Origin: Ailanthus altissimus
Taxonomy: Eukaryota; Streptophyta; Magnoliopsida; Sapindales; Simaroubaceae
Direction: 5' to 3'
NCBI GenBank assembly: GCA_946807835.1
Contig: OX327686.1
Span: 17,298,001 to 17,362,000 of the forward strand
Length of the DNA stretch: 64,000 bases
The stretch's first letter is position 1, and every line of letters starts with the position of its first letter. Below, one piece after another: positions 1-10,501 of this stretch. The notes below the pieces were generated by a model. That model was given only the letters and a program-made list of their open reading frames with translations, was not told the DNA's origin and did not search any database. The translations under genes were made by a program, and so were the position numbers.

Positions 1-1271
1 ATAGAGTTCGGTGTGTACAGATATGGGATCCGTTAGCTCGTATAGGGAGTTAAATATTTGGATGCTTCGAGACTGTATCTCAAAAAATCTTGTGGCCACA
101 AGTATTAATCCCGAGAAAGAGTTCCGCCAGAGTAGAACAATATGGTGAAAGAGTTTGCACTTATTATTCAGTGAGATATAAGTCTAGAGATAAGATATGG
201 ATGAGCACCAGGGGATTTGACGGTGATAATCTATATCCCCGCACATCCAGAATATCATGACGGAAGGACTATACGTATGCATTGTAACCTCAACTTGTGT
301 GGTTCAACGCACTGATTTGTATATCCGTGACGTGTGCATGGGGCATTACTTACGGACTCATAGAATAGTTTCATTTGATGAATCGGGCATAAAACTTAGG
401 GAGTCCCACCATATGGCGTGTACTTGTTGTGCACTAAGGCAGCGTGCTAGATTAAATTATTTAATCCAATAATATTCTACAATACCACGGAAATGTGTGC
501 TTGTCTATATTTAAGTGTTAAATACAATAATTAGTTAATAATTATTATTTACTAATTATATTATGACACATGGCGTATTGTGGACCCTCAGTTGAGTTTA
601 CCCAAGTGTGGAATTTGGTGGGACCCACTAAAGGGTAAACTTGGTAACTATTCATGAGGGGCAAAATGGTCATTTCTTATTTTGATTATTTAATGATTAA
701 ATAATCAAAATATTTCTCTTATTATATTATATAATATATTATTATTATTATTTATATTATATAATATATTATATTTTATATTATTATTATATTATATATA
801 TAAAGAGAAAGAGAGGGGAAGAAATGGAGAGGAAGAAGAGAATAAGAAGAAGAAAAAAAAGGGAAAAATGAAATTCTCTATGGTTCTATTTGAGGCAATG
901 GTGGATTACTTTAAATTCTCCATTTTTTATTCTTTTGAAGAAAATGATAAAAACACACATCGACCATTTTGGGATTTAAGAGTTAAACCTAGTGCTGCGT
1001 ATAGGGCTGCTGTCACTAAGCCCACCGTGTTGGTGACTAGAACTGCCTGCGAGTTAGTCTTCATACGGACTCGTGAAAAATATGTGTATAACGTTACACA
1101 TTGAGGTAAGTTCTCTATCCTATAAATATTTTAATGCGATTAATATATTTTATCTATTGTGTTTATTGCAAGTTTCATGCTTCCATCTGACTTAAATATG
1201 TATTTGATACGTATATTAGGCAATAGATACAATAGCACATGCATACACCTACATGTATTAAGATCCCCGCC
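1..1271 (+). repeat. Partial copia-type LTR, family X (copy a), 3' part
   Basis: This stretch is closely similar, in order and throughout, to the 3' two-thirds of the LTR at 17962-20096 (shared landmarks: the block beginning GAGTTCGGTG, the long A/T-only stretch, GGTAAACTTGGTAACTA, and the end GATCCCCGCC). The 5' third lies left of the window. Its right edge is sharp: at 1272 the sequence becomes a hAT transposase reading frame, so this is a transposition junction and not gradual decay. The A/T tract at 715-800 is followed by a TATA-like box and a purine-rich run. The short ORF at 257-472 lies wholly in the LTR and has no recognisable domain. The LTR assignment is firm; I cannot tell a solo LTR from the 3' end of a full element. 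Confidence 0.8.
792..806 (+). promoter_or_regulatory. Probable LTR TATA box (family X)
   Basis: TATATATATAAAG sits at the end of a roughly 80-bp A/T-only stretch and directly before a long purine run (GAGAAAGAGAGGGG). The same arrangement recurs in the LTR copy at 17962-20096 (near 19556-19570). Position inside the LTR fits a U3 promoter. This is inference from position and composition only. Confidence 0.4.
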
Positions 1272-2694
1272 ATTAAAAGGATCACTATTGGTTGTCACAA
1301 GGGCCAAGGTAGAATTAACTTTACAAATCTCACTAAAAGCAATGTTCGATGTCACATTTAGAGAGACTAAATTTATTTGTTGCATCATAAAAATTCTCTA
1401 AGAAGTTAACAAATCTCTCTGCATTATCCTAATCATCACTAAAGGGTGGCCTTAACCTATTCTTCCCATTTTTCTTATCTAAATAATATGCCTCATAACC
1501 ATCATCTACAACAGATATGCAGTCTAACATTGTTTGAAACTTCAAAGCAATTATTAACATCAAATAGGTGGAATTCCACCTCGTTGGCACATATAAGATC
1601 ACGCTGCTTTTAAACTTAATATTTTCTTGTTGGACACACTTCTTGAAAATCTATAATCAAGAAACTGAAGACCTTACATACTTCACAACATTCTAAATTT
1701 TGATTAAACTCTCATTTAATTGCTTTAGCCCATCACCTACAATTAAATTCAGAATATGTGCACAACAATGCACATGTAAGAATTCACCATCTAACACTAA
1801 GACATCTGCCGTTCAACTACTCATCTTCCTCTTCAAATACTTAATAGCAACTTTCTTTGCACTAGCATTGCCAACTGTAACAGTGAATAATCTCTCAATC
1901 CCCCAATCAACCAAATATGACTCTAAAATCTTCCAAACTGTTTCTTCTTTATAATTAGGCATTGAATTGAAACTCAAAATCCTTCTATGAATTCCCATTC
2001 ACTATCTATAAAATGGCCAGTGACAATCATATAACTAGCATTATGAATGGAAGTCCGAATGTTAGTAGACAAACAAACTCTTTGATTACTTCCACTAAAG
2101 ATACTCTTTAAAATTGCCTTCTTATCAAAATATATCCGCAAGACATTCCTTGTAATCGTTCTACGTTATGGGACATCAAATCTAGGGACTATTACAATAC
2201 AAAAATGACAAAACCCCTCATTCTCTATAAACTAAAAATGCAACTCATCCACAATGATCATTTTTATAGTTGCCCTTCGACAAGCCTGCCGATTAAAACC
2301 TCATTCTTTCATAACAAGATTAGCATCTCTCCCTTAACTTAACCACCTTCTCTAGCCATAATATTTTGACTTTCATCTTCAGTTATTTTGGCCTTCAAGT
2401 ACTTATCATACTTCTTTATGTGTATATTCATATTACTTGTCCATGGTTTGCGAAACTACATTGACACACCTTTCCACAATGCTTGTACTCTGCCTTATTT
2501 GGATTATCAACATATTTAATGAACACCGTCCAAACTTTGGATCTTAATCTTGATGTTTCTACTGCTGTAGTTATTGATGATGATGTTTTGGCCTTTTGTG
2601 CAATTGTGAAGAAGGTGGCATCACACTTTGTGCATTTTCTTGGTTCTTTTCTTATTGGACAAAAAATGTAGCACTTTTCCTTCTTGACTACCAA
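1272..2694 (-). pseudogene. hAT-superfamily transposase (BED zinc finger type), broken and truncated
   Basis: Read on the minus strand, the sequence begins with a BED-type zinc finger (VWTVFIKYVDNPNKAEYKHC; its second Cys is changed to Tyr in AEYKHCGK, and the final His/Cys part lies past a stop). It continues through blocks typical of plant Ac/Tip100-like hAT transposases: a segment about rejecting old mutations and dropping to IFSGSNQRVCLSTNIRTS, YMIVTGHFIDSEW, ESYLVDWGIERLFTVTVGNA, HVHCCAHILNLIV in a shifted frame, VPTRWNST-like, and LVSLNVTSNIAFSEICKVNS. Stops and frameshifts occur throughout, so no catalytic protein is possible. The C-terminal dimerisation region is missing because the X LTR (1-1271) interrupts the frame inside a DPFNG block. 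Full family proteins run about 650-700 residues; roughly the first 450-480 codons' worth is present here. Confidence 0.85.
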
Positions 2695-3918
2695 TGATGG
2701 GGATACGTGATGGTTGTGTTTCTTCCAATTAGAGCTTATTAGATTTAAGTGAGCTCTTCGAACTTGAATGTTTGCTCATCTAAAAATAAATATAAAAAAA
2801 AAATTCAAAAGAAATAAGTTAGAAATGAGAAAGCAAAATTTATTATTTATGTTTAATTTTTTAGTTTGCATAGAGTGGAGAGTTTAGTTTAGGACCAAAA
2901 AAATATTGGTAAAACACAAACCAAAACAAAAAACACCACCTTCAATCATCATTATCACAACAATCAATTACTATTAGAATTTGAAACTTTAGTATGAATC
3001 AATAATCATAAATCATACTTAATTTTTTTATATTATGAAATTCCCAATTATGAATTATTTTTGTGAATAATATGAGACTACTAAAATTCATACTCAAAAT
3101 TAATAATATTAGACTACTAATATGAGACTAGTAAAAATTAGTTTTGTGAATTATATGAAACTTTAGTATCACAATTCATACTAAAAGTTCATATGATCTT
3201 CGAATCTTAATACAACACAAAATTAACAAATTTCATGGATTATTTCCAATTACCCTAATACATTATGGATAGACGAAATTGGATTATTCAATATCTCACA
3301 AATTATGCTTTAATAAAATAAATAAATATAATACAAGTATACAATAAATCTTCAAAGCAAAATTAATAATACTACTTTTGTAGTTTGTGCCTTTACTACC
3401 AACAGACGAACAAATGGTGTAGAGGTGGCATGAAAGTGAACATGGGTGGTAGTGGACGTTCGTGACAGACAAGGTAGAACTGAGCAGTTTAGGCCACTTA
3501 TTGAAGAACTGAGTAGGTAGGGGCGATCGTTGGTCGACGGACGGTAATAGTTGACGACAAGCGTGTTAATGATGAGAGATGGAGAAAGATGGTGGTGGAT
3601 GGTGGTGAGAGACGAAGAAGAAATAGCCCCTAGCTCTTAAAATCCCAAATAATTAATAGAGAAGAAAGAGAAAAAAATTATAAAGTCCTATTTTTTGTTA
3701 TTTTATTTTTTTAGCCAAAACACAGCGTTTTTGTAGATCTAGGGACAATTAATTTTTTATTTTTGATTTAGGTTAGACCAAACCAAAAATTGAATAAAAT
3801 CGATTGGCTCATATAAATCTAAACTGATCCATTTATAAATCTAATAATCAAACCGAATCAAAAATTCTAGTTCAATTCGGTCAGTCAATCGGTTCACCTG
3901 AATCGGTGCCCAACCCTA
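2695..3918 (-). mobile_element. hAT element 5' non-coding region and terminal inverted repeat end
   Basis: Between the transposase start and 3918 there is A+T-rich sequence with no coding signal. At its right edge, read on the minus strand, is TAGGGTTGGGCACCGATTC, the form expected of a plant hAT terminal inverted repeat (YAGGGnTGGGCA). Beyond it (3919 on) the LINE frame starts immediately. The 8-bp flank CCAAATTT (3919-3926) would be one copy of the hAT target duplication. The other element end lies left of the window, so neither the duplication nor the second inverted repeat can be confirmed. Several near-repeats of AATATGAGACTACTAA-type words occur at 3060-3180. Confidence 0.65.
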
Positions 3919-6900
3919 CCAAATTTTACTAAATGAAAGGTAGATTGCCATGTTTGCAAGCTTATGAGTTTGCATATTACATGATCTAGGAATATGTCTA
4001 AATTTAATCCCTAGCCTCAAAATATTCTTAATGTCCTTGATCACCTATTTGATTTCTTTCAAGGTGCTTATATTGTTGCCCACCAATTATATTACATTTT
4101 AAGTATCTGACTTTGTCACTATAACTTTGAGCTTTACGTTATTTACTACTTGTAAAGCCACACTGATTACCTCTACTTCTGCCATCTCAATATCCCTCCG
4201 AAATTTAGTAATAGATATAGCCATTGCTAGTGGAGATCCCATTGAATTTGTTATGACAATGCCTAGACCTGCTTTTCCTTAATGTTTTGGATACATCAAC
4301 ATTGACTCTGTGCCATCTTACAGGGGGGATTTATCTATCTCCACTTTCTCTTGGATTTAGTGAAGGCTTAGGTTATGATCATTGTCCCTTCTAGGCATAC
4401 TTAACTCCAAATAAATTTTCACTCTACCAAGTAATCTATTTAGAGCTTCAGTCTTTCTTATTACTATGTAGTTGTTACTTATTTGCCAGTTTGCTCATAA
4501 GATTATAGCTAGCCTGCCCATTTCTTCCTTCCTTATAACTATTGTGACATGCTAAATGATATCTCACATCTATATTCTTTGAATTCCATTTATTAAATTA
4601 GTATACTGTAAGCAATTCCATAGTTTTTTGATTACTTTTCCTTTTACTAGTGCATGAAAAGTGCTTTCTTGCTCATTAAAACATCTTTTATATGTTAGTT
4701 TGTTTACAATTTTCTTCATATATAAGTTGGCTACTATGTAAATTAGATTTGATACTACTCTCTATAGAATAATTTTAACCTTTGATGGAGTTGGTATGCT
4801 ATATAGTGTTTTCCATCATTTATCCATTATTTTTTAAGATTCTACCCTCATTGTAAATTTTTGCCCCAAAGCCACATAATGCCCACCCTTAGCTGGATTC
4901 ATACCTCTCTTATAAAAAATCCAACAAATTAAATCCTCCAACTTTGTTAAAGGATGAGGGATTCTAAAAAATTTATTCTACATCTTCCCTTATGAAATAG
5001 TGCTCTATTACATCTTTCCTCTACTTATTATTCTCATCTCTTAATAATTCAACATTGCTCTCACTGGCAATTATCTATGGGAATATTGGCTTAAAAATCA
5101 AGCCTCTTAGGATCCAATTACTACTATCCCCACTTTATCCCCATTTCCTATCAACTACCTAATTCCCTTTTATAGTAACCATCTTCTTCACAAGATACTT
5201 CTTCATATATAAGATTGATAGTTCCTAGCTTAGTATCAAGGAAATGACAGTCCTTGAAGTATCTAGCCTTAAAAACCTTGTAGTTATTCAAGGAATTTTA
5301 TGAGTCTACACCTTTGTTTTACAAGTGATGCTTTGTTGAAGCAAACAAAGTCTTTGAACCCGAAATCCCTTTAACTTTTTTGTTGGCATAATCTTCTCTA
5401 ATTAGCTCAGTGCATTCTTCTCCTCTCTAAATCTTTCATCCTCCACTAGAATTCAGTTATCATCCTTTGCAAATCTTCACAGAGGTTTTCAGGAAGTCTG
5501 AAGATGCTTATAACATATGTTGTTACTATTTGTGCTACTCCTTAATCAAGATTTCCTTGCCTTTACTAAAGAAATTGTTTTTCCTACCAGCCATTCTTAG
5601 TTTAATTCATTGAAGAACTATTTTTTGTTTCTTCCCATCATAGATGGCAATCCTAAGTATTTTTCATACATTAAGGTCTTCTTTAACTGAAATATGTCTC
5701 TTATGGCATATACTTGATCTCTGGTTACATTTGGGATAAAACAAATAGATGATTTCTCATGATAAAAAATATGCCTAAATGTTTTGCCATAGCACTCAAA
5801 GATTTGTTTGAGATTGTTAGATCTTTAAGTTGTAAACCTTAAACAAATCAGACTATTGCCCTTTACAGTTTCATTTAGAAGAATGGAAAATGATGTAGAT
5901 GTTATACATCTCATGACCAGCTTTATCCAGGATTATAAAACCTAAGCTTCACTATGTTATCTTTAAGGAATTGTCATTTCACCCTATTATATGGTTTGTT
6001 AATGCCAAGCTTGAGGGTAATAAATCCCCTTTTTCCTTTTCTTTTACTTTTGATTTTGTGCAAGTATTCATAGCCTAAGATTATATTGTCACTTTTCAAC
6101 CTATTGGTTTATTACTAAATCCTTAACTAATAGACTGAAAAAGATTCTAGGCTATATAATATCATTATATAGGCTATTGGCCTAAAATCAATTGGCTTCT
6201 AAAGGTTTTGGGATTTTAGAATCAGAGTAATAATAGTATGATTTAAGGCTTGAACATTACCTCTCTAATTCTAAATATCTAGGCATGCTTTTATGGTATC
6301 ATCTCTAACCTGCTCTAGTGTTTATGATAGAATCCTACTGAAAGGCAATTTGGACTTGGGGCTTTTAAAGGGTTGGATTGCCATATTTATCTTAAAATGT
6401 CTTCTCTAGTAAAAGGCTTTTTAGTTCTTCATTCTTCTTCTCTGTAATTATTAGTTCCAGTCCTTTAGTGTCTTTATTTCTTTGCTTTGAATTTCTTGTT
6501 ACTTCAAACAATTTTAAAAAACAGTTGCTATTAGAATTTGCTCAATTCCTTGTTCTTCCTCAATCTATACACCCTCCTCATCAAGAAGTCCTATGATTTT
6601 ATTAATTCTTCTACTATTTGCGTTAGCATAGAAGAATTTTGTGTTTTTATCTCCCTCATTCAACCAGCTTACTATGGATGGTTACTTCCTGTATATTTCT
6701 TCCTCATAGAGCAACTTATCTACTTTTTTTCTATCTGATGTATTTTGTTGTTTGATTCATATTGCTTGTTTAAAATATTTCTTTTGAGGTTCTTTAATAA
6801 TTCCTCTATCTGTCTTTTCCTTCCCCTAAATTTGTTTTAACTCTATGCCTTCAAAGTAAGCTTTGTACTTTCTATCCTTATAATGGAATCTAGGCACTGG

Positions 6901-7168
6901 TCTTTATTTCTTCTCCCTCTAATAGTTGCTCATCAATTCTTCAACCATAATAGTACAGTGATTAGAGCATGTAGCTACCATGTGATGTACTTCTAACCTA
7001 TAGTAACATCTACACCACTCTTTATTGCAAAAGAACTTATCTAGTCTTGCCTTGATCATATTCGACACTAATCTTTTGTTTGACTAGGTACAAAGGGGTC
7101 CCTTCCACCTTATATCAATTAGTTTACTACTTCTAATCATCTCTCTATATTCTTCATTGGAAATCATT
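3919..7168 (-). pseudogene. L1-like non-LTR retrotransposon (LINE) ORF2 relic: endonuclease end, RT, RNase H
   Basis: On the minus strand the 5' part (about 7160-6950) reads like the end of a plant L1 endonuclease: NEEYREMIRSSKLIDIRWKG, then TWSNK.. and ARLDKFFCNKEWCRCYYRLE, followed by SNHCTI, a degenerate form of the usual SDHxPI. Next comes the connector with VSWLNEGDKNTKFFYANASS (about 6680-6600). RT blocks then follow, such as PLKAPSPN, LNHTIITLI-like, FRPIA and NRLK (about 6380-6110). The 3' part (about 4250-3920) is the plant-type RNase H found at the C-terminus of such LINEs, with AEVEVISVALQV and KFRHIPRSCNMQTHKLANMA. Many stops and frameshifts are present. No poly-A tail is seen because the hAT element interrupts the 3' end. 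Confidence 0.8.
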
Positions 7169-7380
7169 GATGAGTGTATTTTATATCTATTATTTTAAAC
7201 TCTTAAACTTATTAATTACTTTATTTGAATAAGAATATATGATTTTTTTTGTGTGTTATTGTCATTTTGTATGTTCAAAATTAATTGAACTATTTGGGAT
7301 AAAAATTCAAATAAAACAAGGCAAAAACATTAAATATGCTACAGTAAATTGCTACATTAAAATACTACAGTACTATTGGT
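7169..7380 (-). other. A+T-rich segment beside G1, possible LTR remnant
   Basis: It begins exactly where the LINE frame stops, with TGATGAGTGTATTTTATATC, and carries repeated GCTACA words (near 7338-7376). The start resembles that of other LTR-like sequences in this window (TGATGTATTTTATTATTTTT near 38417). It may be the outer edge of the G1 3' LTR. The supporting five-base duplication cannot be tested because the other end of G1 is not resolved. Confidence 0.3.
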
Positions 7381-7877
7381 AAGAATTGTTCTTGGCCTGA
7401 ACTAAATGTCAAACTCATTGAGCTCAACCACCTATTTGACCAACCATCTAGAGAGGTTGGGCTTTGGAGAAATTTTTTTAATGATTGGTTAGTAAGGATG
7501 ATTATGGTTTGGTCTGAAAGTATGTCCATATTTTTCATCTTGCTATGACCAGTGGCAATGCCAACTCCTTAATCTAGGGGTAACGAGTCTTAAGATCAAT
7601 GAAGGCCTTACTGGGAATGTATATAGGTCTTTGGGTCCCTTCATCCTCTTTGACCAAAATTTCACTTACTACTTATGTTGAGACCCTCTTGTAAAAAATC
7701 AATTAATCCTTAATCTTTGGTACTGCGAGATGGAGTGGTTTGATTAGGTACACTTTAAGCTTTTGAGAAGCTTCCTCACACTAGGTGTCCATCTTATATT
7801 CTCTTTGCACTTGATAGTCTGAAAAAATTCAAAGCATTGTTAGTAGCTTTAAAAACGAACCTACTGAAGGTTATTAG
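7381..7877 (-). pseudogene. G1 RNase H domain relic
   Basis: The minus strand reads SRFVFKATNNALNFFRLSSA, then EEASQKLKVYLIKPL and EDEGTQRPIYIPSKAF, then KTRYP and ELALPLVIARRKIWTYFQ. These are the connection and RNase H blocks of plant Ty3/gypsy Pol, where the RNase degrades the RNA strand of the RNA/DNA hybrid during reverse transcription. Stops occur between blocks. The 5' edge adjoins the insertion at 7878-8159; the 3' edge ends at about 7380, with integrase missing. Confidence 0.75.
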
Positions 7878-8159
7878 GGCTTCATTGATCCATAAATCTC
7901 AAGATCAAATGGTATTTTTAGAGAAATACGATTTTTAGAGAGATTTGAGGCTTTTAGAGAGAGACATAGAGAGTCATTTTTGTTAAATGAATTAAATTCT
8001 CTCAATTAGTCTCCTTAGGCCATTTTTTTATAGTTAGACGGGGAGCTAATGAGCTTTGTGTATTTACAAATGTACCCTTAATGGGTATTTTAGTGATTGA
8101 ATAATAAAATTACCTTTTGATAATTTTATGTCTCCTACACCTACTAAGAGCAGTAATTC
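7878..8159. mobile_element. 282-bp insertion between RT and RNase H of G1
   Basis: The segment has no similarity to gypsy Pol and splits the RT-to-RNase H connection. It is flanked by the 10-bp direct repeat AGGTTATTAG (7868-7877 and 8160-8169), and dropping the insert plus one repeat copy brings the two Pol parts back into one reading frame. A 9-10-bp duplication would fit a Mutator-type non-autonomous element, but I see no clear terminal inverted repeats, so a SINE or other origin remains open. The interior has repeated TTTTTAGAGA words at 7913-7955. Confidence 0.6.
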
Positions 8160-8169
8160 AGGTTATTAG

Positions 8170-8990
8170 CCTTTAAATTTCATTAACAGTGCTCGAGAAC
8201 TTCATTACAGTGATTGCCAGGACTTCATCTAGATTGGCCTTCATTCCTCCTTGGCTCACTATAAATCCTAAGCATTTTTCCAAATTCACCCAGAAACCAT
8301 ACATTTTATGATTCAACTTTATACAATGCTTCCTTAGGATCTCAAACGTCTTGTTTAGGTCATCTACATGATTCTCAAGCTAAACTAATCTATGTACACC
8401 TTATACTCTTCTCGATCAGTAGTTTAAATAGCTTGTTCACGAGCTTCTGGTAGGTAGCATTTACATTCTTCAACCTAAATGGCATGACTCCATAATAGTA
8501 AGTCCTTTGATGGGTAATGAATGATGTATTCTCCTGATTGAAAGGAAACTCTTGATCTGGTTGTATACTAAAAAATCATCCATCAAGTTGAAGAGCATGT
8601 GCCTAATCATAGGGTCCATTAATTGGTCTATCTTTGGTAGTGAAAAGTTTTCTTATGGGCAAGCCTTATTCAGATCTGTTAAGTGTATACATATTCTCCA
8701 TTCCTGATGGATTTTTTAACCATCACAATATTAGTCAATCATTCAAGGCAGTAGAACTTCTCGGATGAACCCTACTACTAAATACTTTTCAACCTCAACT
8801 ATGACAGCCTCATTCCTTTGCTACTTGAAAATTCATTTATTTTATTTAATCATCTTGAAAGATGAATCAACAACTAGTATATGAGAGATCAAGGTAAGAT
8901 CTATTATCGACATAACTTGTGCGACCAAGCGAAGATGTTTGAGAACTCTTTAACTAGTGCACTTAATTTTTCTCTTATCTTTAGTTTTAA
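8170..8990 (-). pseudogene. G1 reverse transcriptase domain relic
   Basis: Minus-strand blocks LMDDFLVYNQIKSF, YYYGVMPFRLKN.. and ATYQKLVNKLFKLLIEKS are RT fingers/palm motifs (usual form MDAYSGYNQI..., GVMPFGLKNAGATYQ). They are followed by LRKHCIKLNHKMYGFWVNLE and GFIVSQGGMKANLDEVLAI, the usual thumb/connection segment. The catalytic YVDDM block is degraded beyond recognition near 8390-8410. The frame shifts repeatedly. Confidence 0.75.
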
Positions 8991-9050
8991 CTATGAGCCT
9001 ATCTTCACCTTCTTGGGAAGTTATTTTTAAAAGGTACCAAGAATAATTCG

Positions 9051-9709
9051 CTAATTAGCTTCACAAACATTGACTAATTCTCTTTTCACTGGTCCATTGT
9101 TAAGATGCAAAAGGTTATTTGAGACGAAGTTACATAGTATCTTCACTACCTTGTAATCTTTACAAATAAACTTTACTCCATCTCTAACTGGGAATTTTAA
9201 TTTTAGATAGTGAATGGATATAGATGCATTTGAGTTTCTCATAAAGAGTTTACCCAGCATAACTTTGTAGGGCATTACTTGATCAACTATAACAAAAGTT
9301 TACCATCATAGTTTTAATATAGCCTTTACTTCATAGTTTTAGACAAAGTTGCATAATAGGTCCTCACTACCTTCTAATCTCTGCAAATAGCCTCCGCTCC
9401 ATCTCTAGCTAGAAATTTTAATTTTAGATAGTGTATGGACATGGCTGCATTTAAGTTTCTCATAAAGAGTCTACCTAGAATAACTTTGTAAGGCATCACT
9501 TGATTGACTGTTACAAAGTTTACCATCATGGTTTTAACATAAGGTCTCTCTCCTAGAGATATGGGTAAACTAATGACTCTAAGTGACATGATGTAACCAT
9601 CTCCAAATTCGTATTGTATAGTCTGCAATCTCTCTTTCTTTAGGTGTTTGATGCTAAGCTCATCCAATGTCTCCATGAATATTATATCCAATAATCTTCT
9701 TGTGTCCAT
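9051..9709 (-). pseudogene. G1 aspartic protease region, partly duplicated
   Basis: The main copy (9709-9374) reads MDTRRLLDIIFMETLDEL, then KERLQTIQYEFGDG, VISLPISLG and VMPYKVILGRLFMRNLNAAM, SIHYLKLKF. This is the Ty3/gypsy retropepsin with its flap and the conserved ILGR block. The catalytic triplet usually written D-T/G-G/S is altered to DTR. A second partial copy (9275-9051) repeats VMPYKVMLGKLFMRNSNASI and SIHYLKLKFPVRDG. The protease normally cuts Gag-Pol in the particle; neither copy could be made as part of an intact polyprotein. Confidence 0.75.
9117..9540. repeat. Imperfect tandem duplication (about 210 bp x 2) in the G1 protease
   Basis: The block around 9117-9326 and the block around 9330-9540 share, in the same order, the words CTTCACTACCTT / CCTCACTACCTT, AATTTTAATTTTAGATAGTG, AGTTTCTCATAAAGAGT, AACTTTGTA and GTTTACCATCAT. 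I estimate 80-85% identity by eye. The duplication lies within coding sequence and copies the C-terminal half of the protease. Confidence 0.7.
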
Positions 9710-9740
9710 GAGTACTTTTAAGCTATTTATATAGTCACTA

Positions 9741-10496
9741 TTAATGCATGGTCATACGGGTAATTAACCCTTTGCATATCCTCCCTAATAAATATAATAA
9801 TAACCGCTTAAACTTAAGGCTTCTTAGAAACTGAGGTTTGCACATCATATGGTGTTCCACTAATGAGCAAGATAGTAGTTTTTCCTTGCCTAATAAATCT
9901 CCTATAAATGTGTGGCGTCCTGAGATTACCATAGCTATCTCCCATCAAGGAAAGTTCTCAACCTCTAAATTTTCGGTTAGTTAAAGTTCTTTCTTCTCAA
10001 AGTTAGCTCTAAATTTATTTAAATACCCATCCCTCATCAATCATTCTACTTGGTGCCTTAAAGGTCTGTATTAATTGATAGTGTGGTTGTGCTTTTAGTA
10101 ATGTTCATATCTCAAGTCCTTGTTTTGCTTCACGGGAGAGATCAAGAAAGGTCTCGACTCCTTGAGTAGGCTATTTTCCTTGATAGCCTCGAATACCACT
10201 GCCAATAGAACAGTAAAGGAAATAAATATTCTCTCTCAAACTCTTGTTACTTTAGGAGGAGACCTTTTCATTTTGTTCCCCAATTCTCCTATTAGGGTTG
10301 GTCCCTCCAAGGATAATTTTTCACCATTGATAGTGTTCTACTCTTTCGTTCTCAGACCATCCTTATCTCGGGAGACTTCTTAGGCTCATGACCCCGTGTC
10401 TTTCCTCGAGTGTCTACAACAGCTAGTTTCTTTGTTTCCTCTTCTTCTTCGATCTTTATATGTACTGGGGAATTTATTTACAGGCTATCACATAAG
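9741..10496 (-). pseudogene. G1 gag C-terminal part and gag-pol linker relic
   Basis: Minus-strand blocks include IEEEEETKKLAVVDTRGKT near 10470-10405, then NKDLRYEHY.KHNHTI and MRDGYLNKF (about 10110-10020). These are the usual Cys/His-containing gag C-terminal block of plant gypsy elements followed by the ERLIRDGYLKQF-like helix; the cysteines are lost here. Further down (9932-9741) lies the linker before the protease. The upstream gag continues beyond the inserted LTR at 12578. Confidence 0.65.
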
Positions 10497-10501
10497 TTAC
10501 A

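Noticed and set aside
257..472. 71-codon open frame at the left edge
   Set aside because: It lies in the X LTR, has no domain, and the equivalent frame in the LTR at 17962-20096 is not conserved.
1700..1954. Plus-strand open frame over the hAT gene
   Set aside because: It is the reverse of hAT transposase coding sequence (minus strand), which explains its openness.
10120..10383. Plus-strand open frame of 87 codons
   Set aside because: It overlaps the minus-strand gypsy gag C-terminus and has no family match.
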